Counted from the first letter of the stretch, positions 24,049 to 36,195 are shown. The stretch: DNA of 64,000 bases from Paragonimus skrjabini miyazakii (GCA_014338405.1 JTDE01000318.1:231456-295455), one strand, 5' to 3'. The notes: generated by a model not told the origin, from the letters alone. A program made the numbers and translations.

Positions 24049-25408
24049 CATCCTCACCACCATCATCATAGACAACAATACATCAGTGGTCCACACTGAT
24101 GCTTAACTGCCACACAACCATGAAGAAGAAGAAACAAACCCTGTTTAGGAAGAGAGAAAAAAGGGAGAGGGTGGGGGACCTAACCCTTAAAAATAGCTAC
24201 GTCTACATTCAAACACACAACATCAAGGCACCTACACCTTGCAAACAAACAACCAAGCTGTAAGTGAAAGTAAGGCATCATCAGCAAGACAGCTGCCTCA
24301 TGGCTTTCACTGCCCCGCGTCATTGAGTGCACTCACTTCACAAACAACTCGGCCAAACAACGACAACATTCACGCCACTGAGCTCGGTTAGCCGCCATCT
24401 CACCTAACCTCGCAAGCCACCGACGCTGTGAGTCGCGAGGGCTTCAACCCGAGAGACGAACCCGATCTACAGTGCCCTACCCCTTCGTGAACGATTTCAT
24501 TTGTCTACGCCAGGTCATCATCTGTTCACCTCGCACCTTACGTCAATCGGCCGCAACGTCGGCAAACATTGCTCGGTGTGGCAAGCGATTAGCTGGCATC
24601 CTTAGTACATGACCTAACCATCTAAATCTGTGCAAATGTAATGAGTGAATAAAAGAACTAGTTTGACAATCATTGCCAAACACCCGCTTTCCAACCTCCT
24701 CGTTGCTTACTCGTTGGGGCCACCCGATACGAGCGATTGAACGCAGACATCGGTGGTCAAATACCTGAAGACGGTTCACGTCCTCTACTCTGATCGGCCA
24801 TGTTTCACTGCCGTAAAGTAATACAGCGCTCACTGTCGTCTGATATACGCGACCCTTAAGCTTCAGAGAGATACCTTTCTATCACCATAAATGCCTCAGA
24901 TTAGCAAACACTGCCCTAGCCTTAGAAATACGCGCCTCTATTTAATTCCCTACACCGCCGCCGCCGCTGATGCAGCTTCCCAAGTATACAAACCGGTCAA
25001 CAACTTCCATGACTTCATTATCTAACATTAAACCTACGTAATCACAGCAATCTTGCAGAAGTACTTTGTATTTCCAGGCTGCAAAGCGCATTTCAAAGTA
25101 CTTAGCAGAACGCGAAATTGCATTCAGCGTTGCTTGTGCCGCTTGAAAGTTGTTAAACAGCAACACCATGTCGTCAGCATAATCAAGATCAGTCAGCCTT
25201 CCACCAGGTAGGAGGTCCACACCGGCATCATTTGAGTGACGCAGACAGTCCCCCATTATTTTGGTAATTACGAAATTGAACGAAAGTGGTGAAAGGGGAC
25301 AGCCTTGACGAACGCCGCTTCTGGTGCTGAAGCTGTCAGACAGCTCACCGTAAACCCTAATCTGAGCCGAAGTATGGGAGTAAAGCCCCGAGAGTATGTT
25401 CACATACT
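24049..25408 (-). mobile_element. RTE LINE nested insertion, 5'-truncated
   Basis: This minus-strand copy was inserted into the plus-strand RTE. It begins at 25408 inside the reverse transcriptase (VNILSGLYSHTSAQ) and has motif B SGVRQGCPLSPLSFNF and an intact motif C LDYADDMVLLFNN in an open 156-codon frame (24942-25412). The C-terminal domain (24543-24833) includes YGSETWPIRVEDVNRLQVFD and GHVLRMPANRLPHRAM. The 3' untranslated region ends at 24049 in ATGATGATGG-like repeats. Precise 10-base duplications and longer open frames than in the other copies suggest it is among the younger RTE insertions in the window. It cannot be autonomous because the endonuclease and most of the palm are missing. 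Confidence 0.9.
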
Positions 25409-25418
25409 TCACGTATAT
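25409..25418 (+). repeat. Right target-site duplication of nested RTE
   Basis: TCACGTATAT, the partner of 24039-24048. The host element resumes here without a gap. Confidence 0.85.
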
Positions 25419-26148
25419 AAAACGGTTTAATACTCTACACCTTTAAAACTTGACCGTTCAGGATAGAAGACAAGAACTGTCATCAGATATTTGACAATCC
25501 ATGCCTGCGTTTGATTGCTCACATCGGATCACACTAACGAGTAAACAACGAGAAAGCTAGGAAGCGGGTATTTGACAATGATTGTCAAACGAATTCTTTG
25601 GTTCAATCGTTACATTTGAACAAACTCAGCTGGTTAATCCATGTACTAGGGATGCCAGTTAGTCGTCTGCCACATCCAGCACTGTTTCCCAACGTTGCGA
25701 CCGATTGGCATAGGGTGCGAGGTGGACAGATGATGACCTGGCGTAGAGAAATAAAATCGCTCACCAAGCTGTTGGCCACCGTTGGTCAGTTTAATCTCCC
25801 GGGCCTTGGCCCTTGCGACTCAGAGAGTCGGTGGCTGGGGACGTTAAGCGGGATGGCGGCTAATCGAGCCCAGTGACGTGAATGTTGTTGTTGTTTGGCC
25901 GAGTTGTCTTTGAAGTGGTTGCATTTGGTGACGCGGGACAGTGAAAGCCGCAAAGAAACTGTCTTGCTGGTGATGCTTTACTTTCCCTTACAGCTGGGTT
26001 GGTTGTTTGCAAGGTGTAGGCACCTTGCTGTTAACTATTTGAATATAGACATAGCTGCTTTTTTAGTAGTCGGGTCCCTTTTTCCTCTTCTTTTGTCTCT
26101 TTCTGCACAGGGTTTGTTTTCTCATTTCCTTCGTGTCTACGGTGATGA

Positions 26149-26157
26149 TGAGCGGTT
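26149..26157 (+). repeat. Right target-site duplication of host RTE
   Basis: TGAGCGGTT, the partner of 23843-23851, directly after the TGATGA tail. Confidence 0.7.
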
Positions 26158-29100
26158 AACGTAGTCAGTACGACCATTTCTAAGTCATACTGGTTGAAGC
26201 GTTGTGCCATAACGACAAATACCATGATGTCGGATTTATGTACTCTGCCGTACGACAACCATGGAATTGAAACTCAATCGTGGATTGGTCAGAGACAATT
26301 AGACAGGTCTGGCGTGATCAGTAGAAGAAGTGTCCGTCACAAATTACACCAGATATGATTACGATATAGGACCACCGCGTAAAGCGTACATCTCGTCTGT
26401 TACACACGGTCACTGCTTTATGCGTTAGCAACAAAGTTATGATGTGTGCAGTGTAAATCAGATAAGACAATCCCGCCGGAGGGTCCGAATGAGTGGATAA
26501 AAACACTGGATAGTTGAGGCCTGTTCGTTTCGGTACCAGAGGCTCTAAACGTAAAAGGTAAATGTATGTTTTCCTTTGTCAACTTGTCATTCTAACGTGT
26601 TTCTTACTGGGGTTGAGCAATTCCAAAATAAATAAGCGGAATATGTTTATAGTGTCCTTGTAATATTATTGCCTGAGCCGCCAAGCAAACAAAACAAGGA
26701 GATATTTTACCCAGGGAACCTCTTATTATGTAACCTCATGATTTGGAACAACACCTATTGATGATTAGTTTCAAAACCACGTCAACCTGCCTACGTACCT
26801 AAAATCGTCTTTGCTAAAATATTTATCATTTAGATGCCCTATCACCGAATGGGTGCAAAAATTATCTTACACCTGATCAAAAGCCCATTATGAACCAGCA
26901 TTTTTACAATTATAGATAACTAAACAGCAATGAAAATATTGGCTTAATCAAGCCTGATGAAGTATGTAGTCTGTTCATTCTCAACAAACCTGCCTACGTA
27001 GCTAGAGCAGAGGCGCAGTACCTTTGAACAATGCAATCTGTGTATCGATACTCAACATCATAATCCGCTGTTGGTCGCCAAATAACTATTACTCGAGCTG
27101 TAGATAATGCTCTCACGTGGTACTATTCCAGAACTGCGACGCAATATTCTTAGATCGGTTGAATCAACCACAAACCATACGTGATCTTTGAAAGACGCGT
27201 AAACCCAATAAACATAGTCGGTCGATTCATACTACGAATACATCCGTATATCATGTGCCTGCTAGATAACTGATGGACGTTCTGAGATCCATAATTTATG
27301 ATTTATCTACACACAGCTTGCAGAACACTAAAGCTTTATTTTCAATCTTTGGGGTGGTCAGCATATTCCACTTGTAGATACGCTGGTTTAATTTTTGATC
27401 GATTTTTACCAAGGTTCTTGGAGTAAAACAGTCTGTTTTGTGCATGACTACATTTCGATTTATCCATTCTTCACAAACCTATCGGTCCCCATCCTCAAGC
27501 CAGTCTATTTCTTTTTGCACAAAGGATATCTTTTTTAGTTCAAAACGAAAACAATAAGTTTCCTTCCGAATTTTGAACGGAACAGTCAAAACATTAAAAG
27601 TGGTAAAAATACGACTTTTGAATTGCCCCTTCGGTACCAGATTTACAATAACGTGGATCAGGTTGTGTAGTAAATAGGTGGCAGGAAGTGATCAATCAGT
27701 CACTGGGTTAGGATAGGTATTTATGTCAGGTCAGTTTAACGAACTGTTGGTTCTCAACACAAAAAGCTAACTTGAGTCGATTGATTACAACCGCTTCAGC
27801 GAACCGCAAGAATATTTGGTTAGGGTGACTTGTTGAATGCGCAAGATAAATTAATAGCTTGGCCACTGGTCACAACTTATCTAGCGACTTGGGAAACTGA
27901 CTGCCTATGTTTTATAGTAACATTACCTTCCTCTCGTGGCATGGACTTCTACATCGATTTAGACAAATATTTCTTCACTCCGGAGATCAAGCATTCCCCG
28001 GTTCTACCTAAGTAACTTTCCCTGAAGCTAGATACAAATTGGTAGACACAGTGTAAGGTGTCACCGATAAGCTAATCTCCTTCGATTGAAGGCACTAGTG
28101 GCCTCTTGGTCTGAGCTAATACACTGAGTTCGCCTGCAATAGCTGTTTGTTTAGTCAAATTTATCAGTCTTTACGGTGTTTGGCACATATTGTAATCACA
28201 TCTAAAAGACAGTTCTGTGTCAACCTTCTTTAATTCTGTGGTCATGGCTACCTGTTTCGTGGGTAGTTTTAGTCTGTTGTACAGCTCATATTCCTTGGCA
28301 AGGCCCTGCTGTGTGTAAATCCCTCTTGTTCGCATGGATTGCGCACTCACTAGCGCGCGTTGACGTTGACCGGCATGCAACTGCTGAAGATTAGGTAATG
28401 GCCGGATGACGTGGATTTCCTAAGGACAGCATTTCTAATAAGACTATCCTATTGGTGATTTACCAAACGTGGTCTTAGACAGATCAACAGCGTCCAAATG
28501 GGAACTGCTAGAAATCAATTCTGATAGGTTAGCTAACGTCATTTTCAAGTGTACCTGCAGAAAGGGAAGTAGAGAAAAAGGTGATGTTCAGCGAAGTAAT
28601 TATGTAGATAAAACCTTTCACGTTAAAGCTGTGTTAAGTAATGCCCATAGAGTAGCCCATCCAGATGCACAGCTTTGTCAGTCAAACTGTAGAACAATAA
28701 TAGCTATTGCTTTTTGATCTTCGGTAATCGTTCGCTTGTTTCATTTTCAAGAGATACATGTCTGCCGTGAACCTGTTATTTTCTTTACATGAACCAACTG
28801 AAAACTTGTTAAGCCAGCTTGTAAAAATGATTCGAACCATTAGAGAATAAAACTAACCTAAAATATTACAAATACGACGTGATGCCCTTGAGAGAATACG
28901 TTATAATATTCTACGTTTTTTGATGGAATTTGCTCCGAACAATCGCTGCATCGAGCGTTTCTAGCATAGATGATTTGTTTTCCATAGACTACTTGCTTTC
29001 ATCGAACAACTTTGATATTACGATAACGTAATATCCAGCACCTTACCATGATTCGTGACAGCTTCGTAACTTTGAAAATCCATCACCTTGGTTCAATGGC

Positions 29101-30537
29101 TACTTTGGAAATATAATATTTTCGAGTTAATTTGTTCCTACTGACAGTAACTGAACCCATGTCTTCTTAAACTCAACGGGGCTGTGACAATACCTGACTG
29201 GCGTTGCAGTGTGGTGTATTCAATTTTTCAAGAATTGGTTTCCACTTCCACAGTAAATTGTTGTGTTGAGATAAAGAAGAATGATCGTTGAATGTAGAAC
29301 GACACACTGTATTCTGAATGGCAGTTTGAAAAGCTAGGTAGCACAAACTAAGTATCGACAGTTTGTTAGAACCCGACGTAGAACCGTTTTTGTTGACAGC
29401 CCGGTCAACAAATAGCTTATGGTTGTCGCCTTAAATGGGTTGAGGTCTTTATCAGATTGAACGCAGACATTTCATGTAGTCTACAGCAGTTTGTCATTTA
29501 CCTCCAAAAATTTCCGAAAAATAATACCAGTTGATGCCGAATCGATTGCTACTGAATTATGCAGGAAAGCTGTCTGTATAAGACTAACAATTGTCAAAAC
29601 CGAAGCAAATATCGAGAAGCTTCATTCGTGTCTGAAGGTGTGTTTCTACCCAAACCTCCCATGTCAATGATACACAATTCAGCTAACGTTTGTTGGGAAG
29701 TTGTGATCATTAGAAAGTGCACGAGTATGTTCTGGAACCAATTTTGTTCGCACAATTATGATAATTTCATCAAATTTATATAACTATTGGGGTTAGGGTA
29801 AATTACACAAAAAGTCATCTTCATTATTTGATCCAAGTATGCACAACAATTTTGTTAAATTATCTATAAGCCTCAAACATAGTCCAGACCTAATATTTTG
29901 AGATGCAGGAATTTAATCCACCGATCACTGAAGATGATGTCTTATTACGAACTTAACATTAATGTAAACTTTCTATCCATCTCCTTTCAAAAGAGGCTTT
30001 GAACTCTAATTATTCTCTCGTTGAAGCCCTCTATAGTACACATACGATTCGAACATTTACTTGTTTTCATCAAGCAGTCTTGTCACGTTTGATGTGAGCT
30101 CAGTTTTACAACGTTCGATGCGATTGTTTCACAAGCCAGACTGCTGCAGCCTAAATCTCAGTTTAAAAACGGATACGCTTTGCTGACAAGTTCTACCGAG
30201 GGAGAAAATTGGAATCAGCACACTCTTCTGAAACTGTCTGATAAAAAATTATGCCTAAATACGAGATTTGCAGTGATGTTCGGTTTTATGTGACTACATC
30301 TGTTAACTTTAGTAAAGTTAACTCTCAAACCCATTGTCGTCTCTGGCTGTTTATTATCGGTTTGGATCACGTTTTACAAATCGATGGGACGGGAAGCATA
30401 CAGATCAATTTGAAATAATGCTAAGCTACTACCCACTGGGTCACAAGTTTCGTGTCCATCTACTGAGTCCAGATGGAAACAAAACTGGCCACAGTTTGCT
30501 GGTTTGCTAGTGAGCGTCAAAACACAGTTGTGTATAT
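26158..30537. other. Long non-coding stretch, nothing recognised
   Basis: About 4.4 kb with no supported exon or element. Frames of 60-82 codons (27830-28015, 28171-28380, 28469-28717, 29559-29783) have ordinary chance length and no strong splice context. A decayed retroelement could be hidden here, but no conserved motif could be read. Confidence 0.4.
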
Positions 30538-30637
30538 NNNNNNNNNNNNNNNNNNNNNNNNNNNNNNNNNNNNNNNNNNNNNNNNNNNNNNNNNNNNNNN
30601 NNNNNNNNNNNNNNNNNNNNNNNNNNNNNNNNNNNNN
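30538..30637. other. Assembly gap of 100 N
   Basis: Exactly 100 unknown bases, a placeholder gap. A frame that appears to cross it is meaningless. Confidence 0.98.
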
Positions 30638-31399
30638 GAAATTTCGTAGTTCTTACTTGAATCAACCCATTGCTTCAATTTTCACTAATCCTACATGGGA
30701 CTAAGTCAACGAAACTGCAAGGGTCGGTTTTCGTTGGCACGCGTTAGATTGATCATACCACACACTAAGTATACCTGTTATCGTACCACTTATAACCGGA
30801 TCTATCTACAGAGCTTTTCAATCGGTGATGTGAAGCTGTAGGTTGGTTGTGCTAAGAAAACTTGTCAGCGGTATTCACTTGTGACGCCTTTTCTTACAAA
30901 CATCTCGATGTGAGAGCAAAAGTTGATTATTAATGTGTTTTGCATTGGATGTCATTATCAGATAAAACGCGAGGCTGATTACATCCACTTGGCAACCGTG
31001 GAAAATGTTGGTTCCCCTGGCAATATATTAGGAATCAGTTCATATCAAGGTTGTTAATTGTGTTCTTACAGAAGATAGATGGGATAATTAGGATGCCGTT
31101 TGAAATACACGCAATAACTGGACACGTGACGGAAACCAGGGTGCACTACCAGTCTGTCAACGATGAGATGAACAATTACTTTCAACCATTCCTTCTTAAG
31201 CCGATACAATTACAGAGACCTCAACAAAACATTACGTAACGTGAAGCGAAAAATCACGTGAAATAATCCTTAACGTGCAACATCGAAGCGGCTGAACTTG
31301 ACCAGATACTGACAAAGTGTTACGTCAAACCGTTATGAAACCAAGTGGTTGTTTCAATCCGTGGTGGTAAGCCTTGATATGTCGCTAAGATAGTTGCAA
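30638..31399. other. Non-coding, nothing recognised
   Basis: This lies between the gap and the minus-strand PLE remnant and may include more of that element's 3' region, which could not be delimited. Confidence 0.4.
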
Positions 31400-32000
31400 G
31401 CACTGTATCATGCGTATCACATAATATAATTGTGCCGTCTGATAGCGATCGAGTCAGCGGTCGTCAAAACTGACTAACGAAGGGATTTAGTCGCACGAAA
31501 ATTTTCAGTGTAGTCATGAAAAATACTATGTAGCTAACAAGCTCCATTTCAGTGATTCATCATCAGGCTAAATACACCACATTTATATCAGGACTTTTAC
31601 AGGTTAATCATTAAAGGGGGTAAACGGGGAACGGGTGGTTAATCAGGTCAGTCAGTTCAATGTCACGCTGCAATCAAGTACCCAATTGAACCGTGGGCCT
31701 TGACAGGCTAGCGGGGTGTGTGGCTGGTCATGGTAGATCCAAAACCTAAACACAACGTTTCTGGACGCACATATTTGGATTGCACAGGCGAATTCCAATA
31801 GCTTCAGATGTGGACAGAATCTTTAGCCTCACTGCCCTCGACTGGGTGGCTTTAACTCGGTAGATTGGGCGAAATGCATCCGTCATATTGGCAGAGTGAT
31901 TCGAATCTACCAGGTGCGATAGTATGGCACTGTTGACAGATTTCGTTATTCCACTGTTGAGCCAAGCTGGGTGGTGCTCCCGGACCCGTTCAAATAAGCG
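31400..32000 (-). mobile_element. Penelope-like element, C-terminal end and 3' region (lineage 2)
   Basis: On the minus strand from 32000 to the TAG at 31748-31746 an open frame encodes the end of the GIY-YIG domain: RLFERVREHHPAWL, then TSEAIGIRLCNPNMCVQK near the end. These are the hallmark C-terminal blocks of PLE proteins. The GIY-YIG motif itself and everything upstream are missing; homology breaks at about 32000. Downstream of the stop the sequence is shared by eye with 35060-35130 of the plus-strand PLE, including GTATTTA then CCTGATGA and an AGCTT hairpin. It contains a hammerhead-ribozyme-like core (31528-31570). The lower boundary at 31400 is approximate. Confidence 0.7.
31528..31570 (-). 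ncRNA. Hammerhead-ribozyme-like motif in PLE 3' region
   Basis: On the minus strand CTGATGA (complement of 31560-31566) is followed nine bases later by GAAA (31550-31547). The last A of GAAA can then start a helix of seven pairs and one G/A mismatch (ATGGAGCT with AGCTACAT) around a TGTT loop, followed by A at the expected cleavage position. This matches helix III of a type I hammerhead. Helix II is poor and helix I is not evident, so the copy is probably inactive. PLEs of many animals are known to carry type I hammerheads. Confidence 0.4.
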
Positions 32001-33059
32001 TAGTAGAAGGGCTTTAATTTAATTACTGGTAAATATGTGTAGACAACTGCAAGTGGTTTGAAGACTGCTGAGCGACAGTTACTTCAGGCGAGATGTGTGA
32101 TAGTGAAGAAGGTAAGTGGCTGGCGAAAACCGTCTCCAATACAGGCTGGATGATGATGTTTATTCCTTACTACAATAGTTCAGCGAGGTAACCGAAATAT
32201 TCCGCAGTTCAACAACTGCATAACAATTGGTACTCAAGTATTTAAAGCTTGCCAGTCAGGCTCAACGGTAACATCGCGGTGTAGTAGACTAATTTCTCAA
32301 AATTACCGCCAGAGGGGTATGTCTAAACCATCGGCAGATGTATGGAATAAACTGATTCGCCACAGTATCCTCTAAGTGGACTTCGTACAAACATTGCCTT
32401 CTGTCTACTAGGATCAGAACTATATACGGAATTCTGACACTAGCATTTTAAGTAATGGATTGCACCAGATGTTAATTTTCTCTTAACAACTTTCTAAATT
32501 GAATAAGGTTGAACCTATATAAGGTGTAGGCCTGGGACACATTTTGTTTTGTTCTCTTTGGTTACGTACACAAATTGATGACCCAATGGATAAACGAATG
32601 GATGTCTAGTTGGCACAAACAGCACAGTTCTGGAAGTGTGTGAAGTACCCGACTGTTTGATTTGTTATCACTGTATGAAGGAAGGAGATAGGCAAATAAA
32701 TAGGGTAGATGCTAGCTGGTTGCTAGTTGGCCTATGAGTAAATGATTCAAATGTCGTGCATGCACTTAACGGCTAGCAATAAAACTGGACAGAATGCAGT
32801 CACTCAATTCACAGTGGATTCACGCGGACAAACCAAAATCCCGGGTAATATGAACATAGTAGGAAACTGGAAAACAACAAGAAATTGACAAATAAGAGTT
32901 GAAGGATGTGGAATAAAAATGAAAGGTATAATGGATTACTAAGGTAGTGTCGAATTCACTAGTGTCTGCTTTCCGACACAAAAAGCTGGCTTCTTAAGGT
33001 GGATGGCTAGCGCCATGGAAAAAGTAAAGCGCGCTTGTTTACAGTCTGACAATGAAAGT
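32001..33059. other. Non-coding, possible PLE remains
   Basis: This lies between two PLE fragments in opposite orientation. No clear reverse transcriptase motif was read. A possible 24-base micro-exon (TTCAG|GCGAGATG to GAAG|GTAAGTGG at about 32112) was noticed but has no partner. Confidence 0.35.
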
Positions 33060-35140
33060 CTGACAAAGAAACACAAATTATCAGGCTTAAACACCTGTAC
33101 AGAAGATACGTTAACTGTATGCTTGTAATTCACGAATCAAACAATTAGACTGCATCGATATGCACGCCTGTCGGTAACTTGCACTCCGTTATTGAGTTTA
33201 TTACCGAAATCGATGAAGACAACCACTTGCCTATTTTCGGTGTCCAGCTCAACAGACATGGAGATGGCTGTCTTCGTACAGATGTTTAAAACGTCCTGCA
33301 CTGGTCAGCTATCGAACGTTTTGTACCATTTACACTCAGACATGGGCTCGTGCAAATACCAACCCCTTGAGTTAGCAAGATCTATTCAGATGTAAGTACA
33401 CCCGAAGAGCTCAATTTTATCAAGCAGGTTCTCATTCAAAGCGGTTAGCCATCATACTTTATTCAAGAATTTGCTTGCGCATGCGGATTGCAGCAGGTAA
33501 GCCATAGATTGGGGACACTAAACAACTGATACTTGCAACACGTTCCAAAATGTTCCTGGAATACTAAACCTGAAGTGGCTGAGAGTGTTATATGGAAGCA
33601 CTTGTTTAATTCTGGCCATACAGCATATCCGTCAGAGGATTTTTGTGTTGCTTAATAGATTGTAAACAAAAGTCTTCTTACTTTCTCTAAGGCATTTGGG
33701 TAAACACTTTAAGACACCGCCTTTGTGTGTACAAAACCAGATGTTAGTGAACTAAGGACTATTCGAGTAATTCATTGTACGTGAGCCGATCAGTGGTCGC
33801 ATTTTCAGTTCAGATAATCAATTTCTTCATTATCAAATTTTTTTTGCTTTCCACAATTTCTTGATTTGTTCATGTCATGCCTACCTTAATTCGCTAGGCT
33901 TCTGTCTATTGTCCCCCTGGCTTAACCTTGCTAGACGTGAACCCACATCGAATATCAAGCAGTGGCGTGCGCGCTTAATGCTAATTCCCTCAAACAAGCA
34001 TCCAAGATGCTTTCCAAAACTTTTTGTTGAGTTTTAATAGGGAGATCGAACTGGTTGTGATGACCCATTTGAAAATGTAGAAACGATTTGAGCTATCTAA
34101 GTCCATGGGAGCTTGCCTTGGTCTATAGAACGTTTGAATGATTCCTTTACTAACGGCTTTCCAACACATCTTTTCATTGTTGTTGGCAGAATAAGATGAC
34201 AATCTGGTTATTGAAGAGCAATTTTGGCTTTCGAAACATCACAGTCATCAGTATAATGACAGTCATTAAGAGTATCAGTCCCGTTGCCATTGGTACGTTC
34301 CCAAAGTTGTTTACAACAATGTTGTCCATCTCCGTTTTAGAAGTGGTGAGACAGCCTTCAATTAAGTGGCCGTAGGACAACAAGATATTTCTTAGTATGT
34401 TTAGCTACAATTTATGATAATTTTGGATTGGTGTTAAAAATATTTATAAACTTTATGTGAAAAAGAACAACTTCAGCCGAATTTAGTCATCAGTACAGCG
34501 GCATATACGTACAGCCAAAGCCTACTGTATTGCCAAGCTGCATGTCCGGTTTTATCTCTAGGCCCGCTGGCTAAATTATCCGGTTCTGCAGCCTCGTTCC
34601 ATGTGTAATCATCCACTTGTCCCTAGGGAACCAAGTATATTGGTCATACGACCGGACGCTTAATTGAACGGGTTCAGGAACATCACCCATCCAAGCTCAA
34701 GAGTGGGATACCGGACTCAACCAACAACGCGGTACTTCCACAAGCGGTGACGTCTATTCACCTTGTCAATGTGACAGAGATACTCTGCCGAAACTACTTA
34801 GTTAGATTTATCCAGTCCAGGGCGATAATGTGCAATATTCTCTTCACAGTTGAAGCTATTGGAATACGCTTCCATAACAAACCCGTGCTAGGTTTAAAGC
34901 AATTTAGTTTTCGAAACTACTCTGGCTTATTACCATTCTGTAAGTCATTAATTCAATTCATTGTTTCAGTACTTCATGTTGATTTGACTGACCCCAGTAG
35001 ACAACGCGTTCTCTATTCATTTCACCAGTTACCTGTATAAAGTATAACATGCACATATATATGATGTATTTATCCTGATGAATAACTGCAAAAACGAGCT
35101 TTTTGCTAAAATGATTGTCAGCACTAATCTGGGAATTATT
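33060..35140 (+). mobile_element. Penelope-like element, RT end plus GIY-YIG (lineage 2)
   Basis: The plus-strand palm motif C appears as HLYRRYVNCMLVIHE (33092-33136). The catalytic YVDD is eroded to YVNC at 33107-33118. After a stop come NHLPIFGVQLNRHGDG and, across a frameshift, TSCTGQLSNVL (normally TWTGQYLNF) and a PEELNFIKQVLIQSG block up to about 33490. About 1 kb of unrecognised sequence follows. Then the linker, AKLHVRFYL, and the GIY-YIG domain: TKYIGHTTGRLIERVQEHH from 34630, SKLKSGIPDS, and VEAIGIRFHN. It is open from 34627 to a stop at 35038-35040, with two stops just upstream (TAA and TAG at 34624). The 3' region matches the minus-strand copy at 31.5 kb. Dead element. Confidence 0.75.
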
Positions 35141-36115
35141 ACGTGACAAAATAATGTGAAATAGTTCATTACATTGATAAGTTTGGATAAAAAATGAGAA
35201 GACGCAAATCATGTAATGTTCTTCGGCGCAACATATCGCACACTACCGCATATATTTAATCAGAATGTAGAAACTAATGTGCTATGTTGAGTTATTTGTG
35301 GGATGTGACCTTTTTGAGAGTAGCTGGTTGTTTTTACGTTTGGCAACAGCCGAATAGTTGTGATATTGAACTAAGCCTATAACAAAAATTGTATTTTACA
35401 CCCGAACGGTGAAATAGCTATAAAATTGGAGTCAGTTTTTCCATAATACCTCTCAATCTTCTTATCAAGCTTAGTGACATCAGAGCTTGTCATACTGTCA
35501 AAAAGCTCTCAAGCACACAGTATATAAGTTAATGAGAAAAGCAATAAAACTGATGACAAAAACAACCGTAAGTTGTCAGTTTTAAAAAGTTCGTATGTTA
35601 GCACCTGCATTTAATGCATGAAATGGTACCAAATGATACCAGATGAAAGTACCTTATCAGTCATTTCTTTACATCTAACATGCAATAATAGGTAAGCTTG
35701 GCAATGGCAGTTAAACCAGCTCATTTTTTGATGAGTGACGATCATTTCTACTGAACTGGAATGAACAACTGTGTTTGATTCGGACATAAAAGATAAGAAT
35801 CTAGATGGATGTTTCCTAAGTGAATTAACAATAATGGCTATGTTTAGCGTCGTGTATTATGAATTGAGTTTCACTTCTCATGGACAACATGGTCTGTTTC
35901 AGTTAACAGAATTGGTTCAATGTGAGTAGCTTGAAAGGATAACGTTGATATTACAAATGAAATGCTCATCGGTAGGATTATTCGGTTCTAACGTGAACCG
36001 ACTGACAAATCCAGCTTGACCCATCGATTTTCCAAGCTGTTTGATGGACTCCATAGAATACACTGGGTTGGGTGGGTAACTGGGTCCAAATTTAAAATTT
36101 CTGATGTTCCGATGC
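35141..36115. other. Non-coding, nothing recognised
   Basis: Nothing supported apart from a possible extension of the PLE 3' region on the left and of the tRNA-derived repeat on the right (from about 36000). Confidence 0.4.
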
Positions 36116-36195
36116 GGTTTTGTGGCTCAGTTGGAAGGCCACTTTTAGTCTTTGGGCACGATGTTTTCGTCGCTGGTTCGAATTCAGTCAAAGTC
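36116..36195 (+). repeat. tRNA-like sequence, type II shape (SINE head or tRNA pseudogene)
   Basis: An A-box-like TGGCTCAGTTGG lies at 36123-36134 and a B-box-like GGTTCGAATTC at 36175-36185. The seven bases at 36116-36122 can pair fully with 36189-36195 (two G-T pairs). A five-pair T stem (36172-36176 with 36184-36188) closes a seven-base TTCGAAT loop. A four-pair variable arm (36158-36161 with 36167-36170) gives the long arm of serine or leucine tRNAs. The D stem has only three pairs and the anticodon stem does not form, so a working tRNA is unlikely. It is probably the tRNA-derived part of a short interspersed repeat (about 36000-36235) or a tRNA pseudogene. Confidence 0.5.

Larger units (their letters stand above)
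23852..26148 (+). mobile_element. RTE LINE (host copy) interrupted by a second RTE
   Basis: This is a 5'-truncated plus-strand RTE in two parts. The left part (23852-24048) encodes the end of the reverse transcriptase region (GSCVSGG, EIEAWVSEAKTVFSNLGHLW). The right part (from 25409) continues with the C-terminal domain (LHLNKLSWLIHVLGMP, then VRGGQMMTWRRE) and the 3' untranslated region, ending in TGATGA at about 26148. The uninterrupted order can be read in the reverse complement of 50120-50600, which is very similar. Flanking TGAGCGGTT duplications mark the insertion. The copy had already lost its 5' two thirds on arrival and is non-coding now. Confidence 0.85.

Noticed and set aside
23852..26148. 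Head-to-head RTE pair as a single twin-primed (5'-inverted) insertion
   Set aside because: Both halves carry their own 3' end, and the minus copy is bounded by an exact duplication inside the plus copy. Nested insertion explains it; twin priming does not.
34224..34260. Minus-strand CTGATGA ... GAAA (near 34250) as a hammerhead
   Set aside because: The intervening bases do not pair to form helix II and no helix III hairpin follows.
35075..35115. Plus-strand PLE 3' motif as an active hammerhead
   Set aside because: CTGATGA and a small hairpin are kept, but the GAAA core reads GCAAAAA and no helix II forms.
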